64,000 nt of DNA from Planctomycetes bacterium ADurb.Bin069 (GCA_002070955.1 MWEK01000015.1:1-64000); one strand, 5' to 3'. Counted from the first letter of the stretch, positions 33,158 to 42,756 are shown. Program-made: numbers and translations. The notes: generated by a model not told the origin, from the sequence alone.

Positions 33158-34450
33158 TCAAATCCTCCGCACCTTGAATTCCTTGATCTCGATGCGCATG
33201 GGGCCGAACTCCGCGCCGGCATGCACCTGGACGCCGAACTTCCCGGAGGCGCTCGCATCGTCGTGGACATCGCCCACCTTCGTCCCGTTCAGGAAGACCA
33301 TGACGCGGGAACCGGCGCCGCGGATGACGAAGGTGTTCCAGTCGTCCTTCGCCACGAGAGCCGGATCCGTATTCATGGCGATGAACATCTTGCCGCCGCA
33401 GTAGATCGTGCCCGTGAAGCAGCGCGGATTCGGCCACTCCAGGATGTCGGCCTGGTAGGCCGTGGCGCCGTTCCGGTAGCGGAACCAGACGCCGCTGTTG
33501 GCCGGCCACCTGACGCGGAAAGTCACGACGGCCTCGAAGTCATCGAAGCTCTCCGTCGTGAAGAGGTCGCCGGCCGCGTTGTTCGGGCCCTGCTCGCCGA
33601 CGAGCACGCCGCCGGCGACCCGCCACGCGGCGCCGCCCTCGGCCTCCCAACCCGCAAGGCTCTTCCCGTCCAGCAGGCTCCGCCAGGGCAGGTCAGCCGC
33701 CGCGGGCCGCGCCGCCGTGTAGCGGATCGAGCGTTCGACGAGCGTCTTGAAGGCGGGGTGCTCGTACGCCTTCTCGTCGTGGCCGAGCTGCAGGTAGACG
33801 ACGCGGCTGTTCCCGTAGACGTGGGTCCAGGCGATGACCCTGTCGCTGGTGGGGTCGTCGGTGGTCAGAAGCGGCGTGACGCCCGGGGCGACGGCGTACT
33901 TGTTATAGCTCTCGTCGTGGATCGTGAAGCCCTCCAGGCCCCACGTGATCGGGTGCGCCTTGTCGCAGATCGCGACGCGCATGTCGCGGCCGTGCTGGTA
34001 GCCCGAGGGGCCGACCTCCTTCCCGTCCTCGACGGTCTTGCCGGTGAAGAACTTCCCGCCCACCATCTTCCGGTACTCGGGCCAGTTCTGGTTCGCGGCC
34101 AGCGTATGGTGCATGAAAAAAAGCCCCTTGCCCGCCTTCGGGAGCGCCGCCAGTCCCTGGAGGCTCTTCTCGGGAAGCCCTTGAACCATGTCGTAGAAGA
34201 CGAAGACGTCCCAGGCCTTCCAGCCATCGCCGCCGAAAATCTCCGTCGCGTTCAGGTCTTTGCCGCCGTACACGGCCTCCTTCCACTCGACGCCCTTCAA
34301 CCCGTCGAAAAGCGCCGCGAAGGCCGGCCGGTTGAAGTCGTGCCCGCCGGTCACGACGAGAACCTTCAGCGGGGGCTCGGACACCGCCTGCCCCCGCGCC
34401 GCCGACACCCAGAACAGACACACCGCGCATACCGCTGTGAACCCGCGCAT
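33158..34450 (-). CDS. exported ThuA-like glutamine-amidotransferase-fold protein fused to DUF1080
   Basis: The 430-residue protein has a signal peptide (1-20). A ThuA domain (about 28-235) has VLVVTGGHDFNRPAF, GKGLFFMHHTLA and VVYLQLGHDEKAYEHPAF, features of ThuA-like sugar-utilisation proteins. A DUF1080/3-keto-disaccharide hydrolase domain (about 250-430) has LLDGKSLAGWEAEG, FDDFEAVVTFRV, SGVWFRYR and FGVQVHAGAEFGPMRIEIKEFKVR. Both modules are frequent in planctomycetes and are linked to 3-keto-sugar or disaccharide breakdown outside the cytoplasm. The ATG follows AAGGAGG by 7 bases. Confidence 0.88.
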   Translation of the reverse strand: MRGFTAVCAVCLFWVSAARGQAVSEPPLKVLVVTGGHDFNRPAFAALFDGLKGVEWKEAVYGGKDLNATEIFGGDGWKAWDVFVFYDMVQGLPEKSLQGLAALPKAGKGLFFMHHTLAANQNWPEYRKMVGGKFFTGKTVEDGKEVGPSGYQHGRDMRVAICDKAHPITWGLEGFTIHDESYNKYAVAPGVTPLLTTDDPTSDRVIAWTHVYGNSRVVYLQLGHDEKAYEHPAFKTLVERSIRYTAARPAAADLPWRSLLDGKSLAGWEAEGGAAWRVAGGVLVGEQGPNNAAGDLFTTESFDDFEAVVTFRVRWPANSGVWFRYRNGATAYQADILEWPNPRCFTGTIYCGGKMFIAMNTDPALVAKDDWNTFVIRGAGSRVMVFLNGTKVGDVHDDASASGKFGVQVHAGAEFGPMRIEIKEFKVRRI

Positions 34451-34588
34451 ACGCCGACCTCCTTTGCTCGCGGCAACCGGGACCAGGCGCCGGGCGGCCC
34501 GCGCCGCCCCAACGTCATGCCTCGATGGTAGACGGCGGGAGACGGGCGGCGCAAGACGGAGGCGGCGGGGACGCGGCCCCCCGCGCTC

Positions 34589-37500
34589 TCACCGCACGCA
34601 GCCGTCGAACCGCGCGCACCCCAGCGCCGACTCCGCGCCGAGGCCGCACACGCCGAAGGGCGGAGCCGGCGGCGCGCCGCCGCCGAACATGTATGCGAGC
34701 AGCGCGATCGCATCGCCCAGATTCACGCGGCCGTCGCCGTTCACGTCGGCGCTGTCCAGACACGCCGGCTCCCCGCCCTGCGCGAAGAGGTAGATGAGGA
34801 TATAGACCGCGTCGCCGAGCTGCAATTTCCCGTTCTGATCGACGTCCCCCCGCGAGAAGAACACGCCCCGGAACGTTCCCGGGGTGCCGCCGCGCGAGGC
34901 CGACCGCGCCCACAGCTCCGGGCGATCGTTGTCGACGAACTCCTCCCCCGGCGTCAAGAGCTCGATCGAGTGGCCGCGCCACTGCTCGGGCCAGGCGTCG
35001 GAAGCTCCGTAAGGCAGGAAGTCGACCACCGCGGGGTAGCTCGCCGCGCCGCCCGCGTCGTACACCCGCAGCGCCTCGCGGCGGTTGTCCAGCCGGCCCG
35101 GATACGGCCCGAAGGCCGACAGATCGTAGCGGGACCGGAACGCGTCCGGATCGCGGGCGACCACCACGATGCCGCGGCCCGGGATCACGGCTCCCCGGGG
35201 GAACACGTAGCCGATCGGCGTGATCGACCAGTCCGAGGCGTCGACCGCCGCGACGGAAGGGTTGTAAAGCTCGATGAATTCCAACCTCTCCTCGAGATCC
35301 GCGGGCATCGCCATGATCTCGGTGATCCGCAGGCGCGGGTGGGCGGCGATCTGGGACGGAATCTGAGACAGCAGGCGGTCGCGGTGGCAGCTTATCTGCT
35401 CCTTCATGATCGCGGCGTTGGGCAGCATTTCCGGCGGCGGAGGGTTCTCCTCCGCCGGGATATTGGAGGGATACCGCCCCCACTTGGCGCGGTCCTCCGC
35501 CTCTTCGACCCGCAGAAACTCGCACAGCGCATCGATGGCGGGATCGTAGCGCCCTCGCGTGAATTTCTCCTGCAGCAGGTCCCAGAGCCTGATGAAGTAC
35601 GCGCGCCGGTAGTAGCCGTTCCCGGCGTTGAAGAAGTAGTAAAGGAGCCAGTTGGCGGGTTTCGCGCATGGCGCGAACCACTCCGCCGCGTAGAAGGGCG
35701 TCATGGCCAGGAGGGGGTCGGGGCAAGCCATGTAATCGTTGAGGGTGCCCGCCGGGCGGCCGGGGCCCACCGCCTCGGGCGAGAAGTACTTCCCGAAGGA
35801 AAGATCGAGATCCCAGGGCAGGAAATGCCAACGATCGTCGGCCGCGTCCTGGAGCAGGAAGTGGTTTTTCACGGCGCTGTCGAAATTCCCAAGGGCCACC
35901 TGCCCCACCTGGTAGAGGATCAGCGATTCGGGATCGACGCGCTCCTGGAAGAAGGCGAGCGAACCCTGCTCGCGGTGCAGCGAATCGATGAATTCGGCCA
36001 GCGGGGCGAAGTCGCCGTCCTGGTTGGTCTCCTTCTGCCACCAATCGCCGTAGGCCGACCACTCGTACGGGCTCACGCCGGGGGTGAAGCCGCATTCCCC
36101 GGGGGTGTACGGTCCCATCTCGGCCTTGAAGAGCTGTCCGTTGCCGTCGAATCCGTTGCGCCGCAGGAAACGGCTGTCGGGATGCTCCAGGTAGAGGTAC
36201 AGGCCGTAGTAGCGCCCGTTGAGATGAAGCCGCACGTATTCGGTGGCGCACCAAGGCGCGCCAGTGTCCCGCACCAATTCCCAGGCCAGATGCTCGCGAA
36301 CCTGCGCCTTGTCCGTCCACAGGCTGTTGAGATCGACCTTGCGCAGCCCTTTGAAGTAGCGGCCGTGGTTGAAGCGCAGCTTCAGATACGCCTTCGTGAG
36401 CGCGCAGGCCGTGTTGCCGCGCCGGCGCACCCCGATGTGCGGATACACTTCGCCCTCGAAGGCGAAATGCCCGGTCTTGTAGTCCCAGCACGACAGATAC
36501 GCGTTGACGCTGTTGGGCCCGGTGTCGGACAGGCCGGGAAGCAGGAGATGATAGACCGGCAGGACGGAATCGACTCGGCCGCCGACGTAGTAGCCGAAAC
36601 ACGGGCTCAGTTCGTGCGGACGCGGAAACACCGCCTCGGCGCCGTCCGGCGCCCGGAGCGCGAGGGTGTAGAGAAACACGGTTCCGCGGGCGCGGGGCCC
36701 GAGCGTGACGCCCCACACGCCGTCGCCGGCGCGCCCATCCTCGTGGGCGCCGTCATCGGCGAGGGGATATTCGAACAGCACCGCGCCCGCCGGCGAAACG
36801 GCCCTCAGCACGACGGCGGCGGCCTCGCCGCGCACGCGGGCCGTGATCACGACGCTGTCGCCGCTGTCGGGCTCCCGCGGGAAGCGGCCGATGCCCTCCA
36901 GGAACGGAGGCACCTTCGCGCGCGCGGCGGCGTTGGGACGGCCCGCCGTATGCACGCCGGCGGCGTTGACGGCGGCCGTCACCTTGCCGTCGATGTCTGC
37001 CGCGACCCTGACCGCGCCGCGCAAGTGTTTGACCTTCATCCGCAGCACGTACACGGCGCCGCTGGCGAGCGGCGCGGTTTTCGCGTACACCGAGTTCGCG
37101 CGGCTGCACGCCGCGCCGCAATTCTCCAAGGCGACGAGAAGCAGGCCGCCGCCGCCGCCGACGCCGCCGTCGGGGGTCCAGGCCGACGTTCCGTGAAGGC
37201 CGGCGGGAATCGTCCAGCCCGCCGCGCTTCCGTCAAAGCCGCCGTTCTCAAGGAGGTTGACGCCGGGGGCGGCCTCGTCCTCCAGCACCACATCGTCCAC
37301 GACGCAGGCCCCCTCGCCCTCCAGATACAGGGCGACATAACGACTGCCGGGAAAGAGGCGGGTGCCCCTGCCGGCACCCTCGACAAAGCCGTCCAGCTCG
37401 GCGGGCAGGCAGGTCGCCCAGTTGGCGGGATCCTCTCCCGGCGCCTGATACGACAGGCGCTCCAGGCTGAAGCCGTTGCCGTCCGGCGCGGCGGGCCAGT

Positions 37501-38392
37501 CCTTCTCGGTGTCGTAGAACACCGCATCGACGCAGGTTCCCGCCCCGTCGAAAAGAGCGATGCGCTCCCGCCGGTTGGAGAGCCTCCCGGCAAAGTCCCC
37601 CACCGCGTTCACGAGGCCGAAGCGCCGGCGCGCGACGGCGACGTTCCGGCAGGCGACGAGATACGCGCCGGGTTCGATCACGGTGCCCAGGGGGAAGGTG
37701 TACACCGCCCCGCGAAGCTCCCACCCCGACAGATCCACGGGCGCCTCGCCGGGATTGAAGAGCTCCACGAACTCCTCGCTTTCGTCCCGGTCTCCGAGGG
37801 GGTGGTAGTGAATCTCCGAGATGGCCACCGCGGGCGGCGTGAACGGAGGCGGACACGGGCGGCCGGGCGCTGTGGGGACGCCCGGCGTCGGCGCCTCTCC
37901 CACCCACGACGAGCTCAGAACGCCGGGCGCCTCCGGACAGATCCGCTGGAGCGACGCTCCCGCGCCAGCGGCGTTTTCGGGCCAGGGCGCCAAGCCGTGG
38001 TAGCGGACCACATCGATGACGCGGTCGGCGCCGTCGCGCAGCACCACGCGCTCGCCTTCATCGTCGAGCCTTCCCGCGAAATCGCCGACGACGCCATCCT
38101 CGCTCAAGCCGTAGCGCGCAAGGAAGCGCCCCCGGTTCCGGCTGACGACGAGGCAGCCTCCCGCCTCGAGCCGGACCCCAGGGGGAAACTCGTAGGCGAT
38201 CCCCTCCGTGAACCGCCACCCCCCGAGATCGACGGCTTCGCCGCCCGCGTTGATCAGCTCCACGAACTCCAGGGTCGCATCTTCGCCGGGACCGGGGTTG
38301 TAGTAAATCTCGCTGATGGCGACGCCGCCGCGGAGGCCGGCGGAGACGCAGAGCGCCAGAACCGCGAGACGGAAGGGGCTCGCGGAAGGCAT
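34589..38392 (-). CDS. giant exported CotH-kinase / lamin-tail-domain protein with dockerin repeats
   Basis: The 1267-residue protein has a signal peptide. Lamin-tail domains lie near residues 24-150 (AISEIYYNPGPG, FVELINAGGEAVDLGGW) and 188-330 (AISEIHYHPLG). A beta-rich, galactose-binding-like region follows. A CotH-type kinase-like domain covers about 600-960 (IGVRRRGNTACALTKAYLKL, ATEYVRLHLNGRYYGLYLYLEH, FLPWDLDLSFGKYFSPE). A third lamin-tail domain lies near 1035-1160, and paired dockerin-like repeats begin at about 1179 (DVDQNGKLQLGDAVYILIYL and DVNGDGRVNLGDAIALLAYM). CotH proteins phosphorylate spore-coat or other exported proteins. Surface attachment is likely. It starts 6 bases after the other dockerin gene. 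Confidence 0.88.
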   Translation of the reverse strand: MPSASPFRLAVLALCVSAGLRGGVAISEIYYNPGPGEDATLEFVELINAGGEAVDLGGWRFTEGIAYEFPPGVRLEAGGCLVVSRNRGRFLARYGLSEDGVVGDFAGRLDDEGERVVLRDGADRVIDVVRYHGLAPWPENAAGAGASLQRICPEAPGVLSSSWVGEAPTPGVPTAPGRPCPPPFTPPAVAISEIHYHPLGDRDESEEFVELFNPGEAPVDLSGWELRGAVYTFPLGTVIEPGAYLVACRNVAVARRRFGLVNAVGDFAGRLSNRRERIALFDGAGTCVDAVFYDTEKDWPAAPDGNGFSLERLSYQAPGEDPANWATCLPAELDGFVEGAGRGTRLFPGSRYVALYLEGEGACVVDDVVLEDEAAPGVNLLENGGFDGSAAGWTIPAGLHGTSAWTPDGGVGGGGGLLLVALENCGAACSRANSVYAKTAPLASGAVYVLRMKVKHLRGAVRVAADIDGKVTAAVNAAGVHTAGRPNAAARAKVPPFLEGIGRFPREPDSGDSVVITARVRGEAAAVVLRAVSPAGAVLFEYPLADDGAHEDGRAGDGVWGVTLGPRARGTVFLYTLALRAPDGAEAVFPRPHELSPCFGYYVGGRVDSVLPVYHLLLPGLSDTGPNSVNAYLSCWDYKTGHFAFEGEVYPHIGVRRRGNTACALTKAYLKLRFNHGRYFKGLRKVDLNSLWTDKAQVREHLAWELVRDTGAPWCATEYVRLHLNGRYYGLYLYLEHPDSRFLRRNGFDGNGQLFKAEMGPYTPGECGFTPGVSPYEWSAYGDWWQKETNQDGDFAPLAEFIDSLHREQGSLAFFQERVDPESLILYQVGQVALGNFDSAVKNHFLLQDAADDRWHFLPWDLDLSFGKYFSPEAVGPGRPAGTLNDYMACPDPLLAMTPFYAAEWFAPCAKPANWLLYYFFNAGNGYYRRAYFIRLWDLLQEKFTRGRYDPAIDALCEFLRVEEAEDRAKWGRYPSNIPAEENPPPPEMLPNAAIMKEQISCHRDRLLSQIPSQIAAHPRLRITEIMAMPADLEERLEFIELYNPSVAAVDASDWSITPIGYVFPRGAVIPGRGIVVVARDPDAFRSRYDLSAFGPYPGRLDNRREALRVYDAGGAASYPAVVDFLPYGASDAWPEQWRGHSIELLTPGEEFVDNDRPELWARSASRGGTPGTFRGVFFSRGDVDQNGKLQLGDAVYILIYLFAQGGEPACLDSADVNGDGRVNLGDAIALLAYMFGGGAPPAPPFGVCGLGAESALGCARFDGCVR

Positions 38393-38398
38393 CGCCGT

Positions 38399-40027
38399 CT
38401 ACCTGCCGCCGCACTGCGGCGTCGACGCGGCGCAGGGCACCTCGTCGGGCGTGGGATCGACGCCGCAAACCTCGAAGGGCGCGCTCGGCGCGGGACGCTC
38501 GGCGAAGAGATACCCCAGGAGCGCCACCGCATCGGCGACGTTGATCTTGCCATCGTCATTGACATCGGCCGCATCGAGGCACGCGGGCCCCGGGCGCGAC
38601 GAGAAGAGGTAGCCGAGCAGCCCCACCGCATCGGCGATGTTGATGACGTCATCGCCGTTGATGTATCCGCGCTTGAAGCTCGCCCCGCAGGAAAGCTCCG
38701 CGCAGAGTTCGATCACCATCGGCGGGCAGTTCGCGCCGGAGACATCCCGGCTCACTAGAAACCAATAGTCGCCCGCCGCGAGATCGCCGGGACCGATGAC
38801 GATAGTCTCGCCGCCGGGGCCGCTCTGCCCGTTCCGGTAGATGAGCTTCGGCGCGGCCTCGAAGTCGGGCAGCCCGTCGACGTCGCTCAACGGGACCGGC
38901 GCGCCCGGGTTGCAGTAAAGGATGAAATCCGCGGTTTCCGCGCCCGGCGCCGCATCGGCCTCGGCGACCGTCACCGCCAGCGCGGCGCCGCCGCAGGCCG
39001 CCAGCGTGTCGGGCGTCACGGTCACGCGGTACTGGACCGCCTCGGGCCACTCGTTCGCCGGGGCCGCGGGATCGTAGTAGATCCCCGGAATCGTCTTCAC
39101 GACGCAATTCTCTTCGCCCACGAGCAGCTCCTGGCGGCAGCCGTTGAAGCGCACCGTGAGCATCGCCTCCTCGGCCAACGCCGTGAGCCCGAAGACCTCG
39201 ATATACAGGGGGAAGCCGCCGCCGCCCACGGTGAAACAAGCCTCCTCACACCCGCCGAAGGTATTCAAAATGAAGACATCCTGAGGAAAGTCGCCCTGGC
39301 TGTCCACGCCGATGGGAAAGCCGGCGCGGAGAGCAACGAGCAACTCCGCGGCGAGCGCGGCGGGCTCCAGCGTGACAAGCAGATCGCCGACGCCGGCCGC
39401 GGGCACATCGATCACGCACTGCTCGCCGAAATCCGTGGAACCCGGGGCAATGTACGCCTCCACCGTCTTGACCCGGCTCTCGCCGTCCGCGAGGCGGTGG
39501 AAGACGCCGTCGACGCAGGCCTTCATGCCGACGGGGCCGCCCGGATGCCCCGGATGGCTTATGAGCGCGAAATAGTAGTCGCCCGCGGGGATGGGCGAAT
39601 CGTCCATGTTGAAGATCGGGCATTCCTCGTAGGCGGCGCTGCTGAAGCTGGACCAGTCGTAGACCGGGCGGCCCGTGCCGCTGCCTGGCGGATCCTCGAT
39701 GAAATCCACCTCCTCGCCGTATCTGACCACGACATCGAAGTTGTTGGCGTTGTAATCCTCCGGATCGTATACGTAGATCATGAGATCGTGGGCGCCCGGA
39801 GGCACGGCGACCCTGAACTGGATGTTCAGGAAGATGGCGGGAGAGGCGACCTCGGGCACCCGGACCGGCACGACACCCTGGCAGCCGACGTCTAAGATGT
39901 CGCGGGAAGGCTTGGGCTCCCGCACGAAGCGCGCCTTCTGGTAACGGCCAAGATCCTGGCCCGCGGCGGACACGCACATTATCCCGACCACCGCGAAACC
40001 CCACAACCCTTTAGTTACATTTGACAC
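38399..40027 (-). CDS. exported beta-rich protein with C-terminal dockerin repeats
   Basis: The roughly 542-residue precursor has a signal peptide (GLWGFAVVGIMCVSAAG). Two or three beta-sandwich regions resemble bacterial pre-peptidase or Ig-like domains (VPPGAHDLMIYVYDPEDYNA, AGDYYFALISHPGHPGGP, AGDYWFLVSRDVSGANCPP). A pair of dockerin-like Ca2+-binding repeats begins at about residue 453 (YINGDDVINIADAVGLLGYL and DVNDDGKINVADAVALLGYL). No catalytic motif is seen. It forms a two-gene unit with the CotH/LTD protein. The GTG at 40027 is chosen because a signal peptide follows directly; the ribosome binding site is weak. Confidence 0.78.
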   Translation of the reverse strand: MSNVTKGLWGFAVVGIMCVSAAGQDLGRYQKARFVREPKPSRDILDVGCQGVVPVRVPEVASPAIFLNIQFRVAVPPGAHDLMIYVYDPEDYNANNFDVVVRYGEEVDFIEDPPGSGTGRPVYDWSSFSSAAYEECPIFNMDDSPIPAGDYYFALISHPGHPGGPVGMKACVDGVFHRLADGESRVKTVEAYIAPGSTDFGEQCVIDVPAAGVGDLLVTLEPAALAAELLVALRAGFPIGVDSQGDFPQDVFILNTFGGCEEACFTVGGGGFPLYIEVFGLTALAEEAMLTVRFNGCRQELLVGEENCVVKTIPGIYYDPAAPANEWPEAVQYRVTVTPDTLAACGGAALAVTVAEADAAPGAETADFILYCNPGAPVPLSDVDGLPDFEAAPKLIYRNGQSGPGGETIVIGPGDLAAGDYWFLVSRDVSGANCPPMVIELCAELSCGASFKRGYINGDDVINIADAVGLLGYLFSSRPGPACLDAADVNDDGKINVADAVALLGYLFAERPAPSAPFEVCGVDPTPDEVPCAASTPQCGGR

Positions 40028-40360
40028 GGTCCGCTCGCTCCCGCGCGCGGCGGCGCCCGCGCCGCGCGCATCCCGCAAATCAGGCGCACCCCAGCCATTA
40101 CCGGTACTGGAATCAAGTGTAAACCCGCCTGCATCCGAGAGCAAGGACCAAGCGCGGCGCTAAGGAACGGCGAACCGGCGCCGCCCGTGTAACTCAAGGG
40201 GGAGGAGCGCGTTGCGGCGCCCGAAACGGACCGCGGCCGGCGCCTCGCGACCGCGCGCCGGCCGGCGTGTCGCGTCCCGGGGAAGCGATGCTATTCTTCT
40301 TTAGGCGGCCGCCGGGAAAAGCCGCCGCATGCATGCACCTTGCAACGAAGGAGTACGTCC
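40028..40360. promoter_or_regulatory. divergent regulatory region between dockerin and HEAT/HD-GYP units
   Basis: In this 333-base gap the minus strand has TTTACA and TAATGG spaced 17 bases (around 40097-40126), a possible promoter for the dockerin pair. The plus strand has a CTATTCTT patch near 40290 that could be the -10 of the HEAT/HD-GYP unit. A GC-rich near-palindrome (around 40036-40063) lies close to the dockerin start. I see no RNA gene. Confidence 0.3.
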
Positions 40361-41347
40361 GTGAACACCCAGCCCGAACCCGAGATCTCGTTGCACGAGC
40401 TCGCGGGCGCCCACGAGACCCTCGCGACCCTTCCGCCGCCGGGCCTCGATCTCACCCAGGAGACCCGGGCGCTCGACAGCCTGCTTGACGCCGGCCGCGA
40501 GCTCAAGTCGGTGGAACCCGCGCTCATTCCCCTGGTATGCCAGATGGTGCTCAGGGAGCTGGGCCGCTTTCCCGAAGCCCAGCGCGAGAGGCTGATGTTC
40601 GAGACGCTCGCCCTGACGCCGCCCGAGGACGAGACGATCCTCCGGATACTGGTCGAGCGCATCCCCCCGATTCGGATCGTCCAATGGATGTTCGCCCATC
40701 CGGAGCCCAGCCAGGCGTACACGGTCAAACGCCTCGAGCGCCTCTTCCGGAGCGTGCCGCCCCACACTCTCGGCGGGCTTCTGGAAGATTGCGCCGGCCT
40801 GGAGAGCACCCAGCGCGCCGTGGTCAGCCAGGCCTTGAGCGTCGTGGGAACGCGCATCGTCCACCTCCTGCGGCCGCTCTGCGAGAATGCGTCGGAGGCC
40901 GAAGCCGCGCGCCTCCTGAACCAGCTCGTTTTCATCGGCGACAAGACCGTCGCGCCGCTCATGAGCCAGCTCCTGCGGCGCATCGACCAGGCCCAAGTCA
41001 CGCTCGTCGAGGCCGCGCTCAAGGTGCTGGGCGCCACCGGCGACCGCGCCTTCGTCGCCTCCGTGGAGCCGTATCTGACCCACGCCAGCGCGCCGGTGCG
41101 CATGGCGGCGGCGAACGCGGTCGGCACCCTCGGAGGCACGCTCGCCTGCGAGCATCTGGACCGCGTCATCAAGCAGCGGAGCATCGGCGACGATGAGCGC
41201 AAGGCGGCCCTCACCGCCCTGGCCTCGATCAACTCCGAAGAGGCGCGCCGCCGCCTCCGGAAATTCGCGCGGGCCGGCATCTTCGGAGGCCTTCCCGAGC
41301 CGCTCCGCGTCCATGCCGCAGCCCTTCTGGAGACGCCCAATGCGTAG
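40361..41347 (+). CDS. HEAT-repeat protein coupled to an HD-GYP-like gene
   Basis: The 328-residue cytoplasmic protein has no signal peptide. From about residue 130 it is an alpha-solenoid of HEAT repeats (AVVSQALSVVGTRIVHLLRPL, AARLLNQLVFIGDKTVAPL, VRMAAANAVGTLGGTLACEH, ERKAALTALASINSEEARRR). The GTG start follows AAGGAG by 7 bases. Its end overlaps the HD-GYP-like gene by 8 bases, so the two products are probably made together and may bind each other. The solenoid suggests a scaffold or adaptor role. Confidence 0.8.
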   Translation: MNTQPEPEISLHELAGAHETLATLPPPGLDLTQETRALDSLLDAGRELKSVEPALIPLVCQMVLRELGRFPEAQRERLMFETLALTPPEDETILRILVERIPPIRIVQWMFAHPEPSQAYTVKRLERLFRSVPPHTLGGLLEDCAGLESTQRAVVSQALSVVGTRIVHLLRPLCENASEAEAARLLNQLVFIGDKTVAPLMSQLLRRIDQAQVTLVEAALKVLGATGDRAFVASVEPYLTHASAPVRMAAANAVGTLGGTLACEHLDRVIKQRSIGDDERKAALTALASINSEEARRRLRKFARAGIFGGLPEPLRVHAAALLETPNA

Positions 41348-42752
41348 AACCGCCGCTTCCCAAACCTCTGAGGTCGCCCTTCTGAACGCTTTGAACGCGG
41401 CCATCGATGCCTTCGAGACCTTCGCGCCCGAGCACCTGCGCTGCGTGGACCGCGAACGACGGCTCCTCGAATCCCTCCAGGCCGCGCACGCAAAGCACCC
41501 GTCCGGCGTCGCCATCACCCGCATGGAGCGGAGCTTCGCCGTGGGCGAATCGTGCTTCGTGTCCCGCGACTGCGGCCTGGTGCAGCTCGAACAGCGCTTC
41601 CAGGCCATGGGCTTGAGCCTTCTCAACATAACGCCGGGCATCACGCGCGAAGAGCTGCGCTTGCTGCTCCAGATGCTCGTCCGGCGGCTGAAGGAGGGCG
41701 CGCTCGTCGATCTGGAGGCCGACATCGCCAAGGGCGGCCTCGCGCACGTCTCCGTGTGCACCGGAGCCGCCGGAGACGCGGGCGCATCGCCCGAGGCTCC
41801 GTCGCCCCTCAAGGTCGCCGTGCGCACCGCGTGGCCCTTGGCGAGGCGCAGCGAGTCGACGTTGTACTGGCGCGCGGTCGAACGAATGCGCTCCCTGTGC
41901 GCGATGATTCGACTCGGCCAGATGCCGAACGCCTACGGGATCAGGGATACGGTCGAGTCGTTTCTGCCGGTTCTGCGCGACGACCGCGATGCGCTGCTCC
42001 CGGCGGTGTTCATGCCTCAGGACGGGGATTGGGAGCTCTCGCACGCGGTGCGCAGCGCCATCCTCGTCCTGCGCCTCGGCTGCGAGCTCACCGACGACGA
42101 GACCACCCTGCGGCTCCTGGGGGAAAGCGCCTTTCTCTACGACATCGGGCTTTTCGTCGTCCCCGCGCGGATCATGCGCAAGGAAGGCCCGCTCACCGAC
42201 GACGAGCGCGTCGTAATCGAACGCCACACTATCGCCGGAGCGCGGCTGCTCCTGGCGGGCGGCGACTTTCCTCCGGCGGCGGTGGAGGCGGCGCTGCTGC
42301 ACCACTTCACGCAGACGCCCCGGAGCTATCCGCAGCTTTCGGAGACGGCCGCGCCCAGCACGGTCGCCAAGATCATCACGATTGCCGATGCCTACGAATC
42401 GATCATCGGCGCCCGGCCGTACCGCCGGTCGCGTTCGCCGCAGCAGGCCGCCGCGGAGCTTATCCGCAACGCGGGCGCGTCCTTCGACCGCGCCCTCGTG
42501 GGACAGTTCATCCGCACGATCGGGTTCTTCCCGGTGGGCAGCCTGGTCCGGCTCTCCGACGACTCCATCGCCCAGGTACGCGCCCACGACCCGTCCCGCA
42601 TGTTGGCTCCGGCGGTCGCCGTGCTCGTGGACGGCGAGGGGCAACCTGTCGATCCTCCTCGCGACCTCGAGCCCGGCGCCGGCGAATCGGCGCCATCCAT
42701 CTTGGAAGGGTTGGCGTACGAGCCCGAAACGGCGGAGCACGCCGTCCCGTAA
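41340..42752 (+). CDS. degenerate HD-GYP domain protein
   Basis: The 470-residue protein has an unassigned N-terminal helical half, and an HD-GYP fold from about 230 to 400. Conserved parts are His235, RHTIAGARLLL (His296), LLHH (321-322) and KIITIADAYESIIGARPYR with Asp350. The defining residues are changed: the HD pair reads Tyr267-Asp268 (LYDIG), HHE reads HHF, and GYP reads SYP (329-331). Loss of metal ligands argues against cyclic-di-GMP hydrolysis, so it may be a nucleotide sensor or a pure interaction module. The ATG (GGAG at 7 bases) lies inside the end of the HEAT gene. Confidence 0.8.
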   Translation: MRRTAASQTSEVALLNALNAAIDAFETFAPEHLRCVDRERRLLESLQAAHAKHPSGVAITRMERSFAVGESCFVSRDCGLVQLEQRFQAMGLSLLNITPGITREELRLLLQMLVRRLKEGALVDLEADIAKGGLAHVSVCTGAAGDAGASPEAPSPLKVAVRTAWPLARRSESTLYWRAVERMRSLCAMIRLGQMPNAYGIRDTVESFLPVLRDDRDALLPAVFMPQDGDWELSHAVRSAILVLRLGCELTDDETTLRLLGESAFLYDIGLFVVPARIMRKEGPLTDDERVVIERHTIAGARLLLAGGDFPPAAVEAALLHHFTQTPRSYPQLSETAAPSTVAKIITIADAYESIIGARPYRRSRSPQQAAAELIRNAGASFDRALVGQFIRTIGFFPVGSLVRLSDDSIAQVRAHDPSRMLAPAVAVLVDGEGQPVDPPRDLEPGAGESAPSILEGLAYEPETAEHAVP

Positions 42753-42756
42753 GAGG

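Noticed and set aside
34970..38758. A 1262-codon plus-strand frame opposite the CotH/LTD gene
   Set aside because: Same explanation: rare stop codons in GC-rich antisense. The minus-strand protein has clear domains, a signal peptide and dockerin repeats.
41340..42752. An active HD-GYP cyclic-di-GMP phosphodiesterase
   Set aside because: Three signature elements (HD, HHE, GYP) are altered, so I call it degenerate rather than active.
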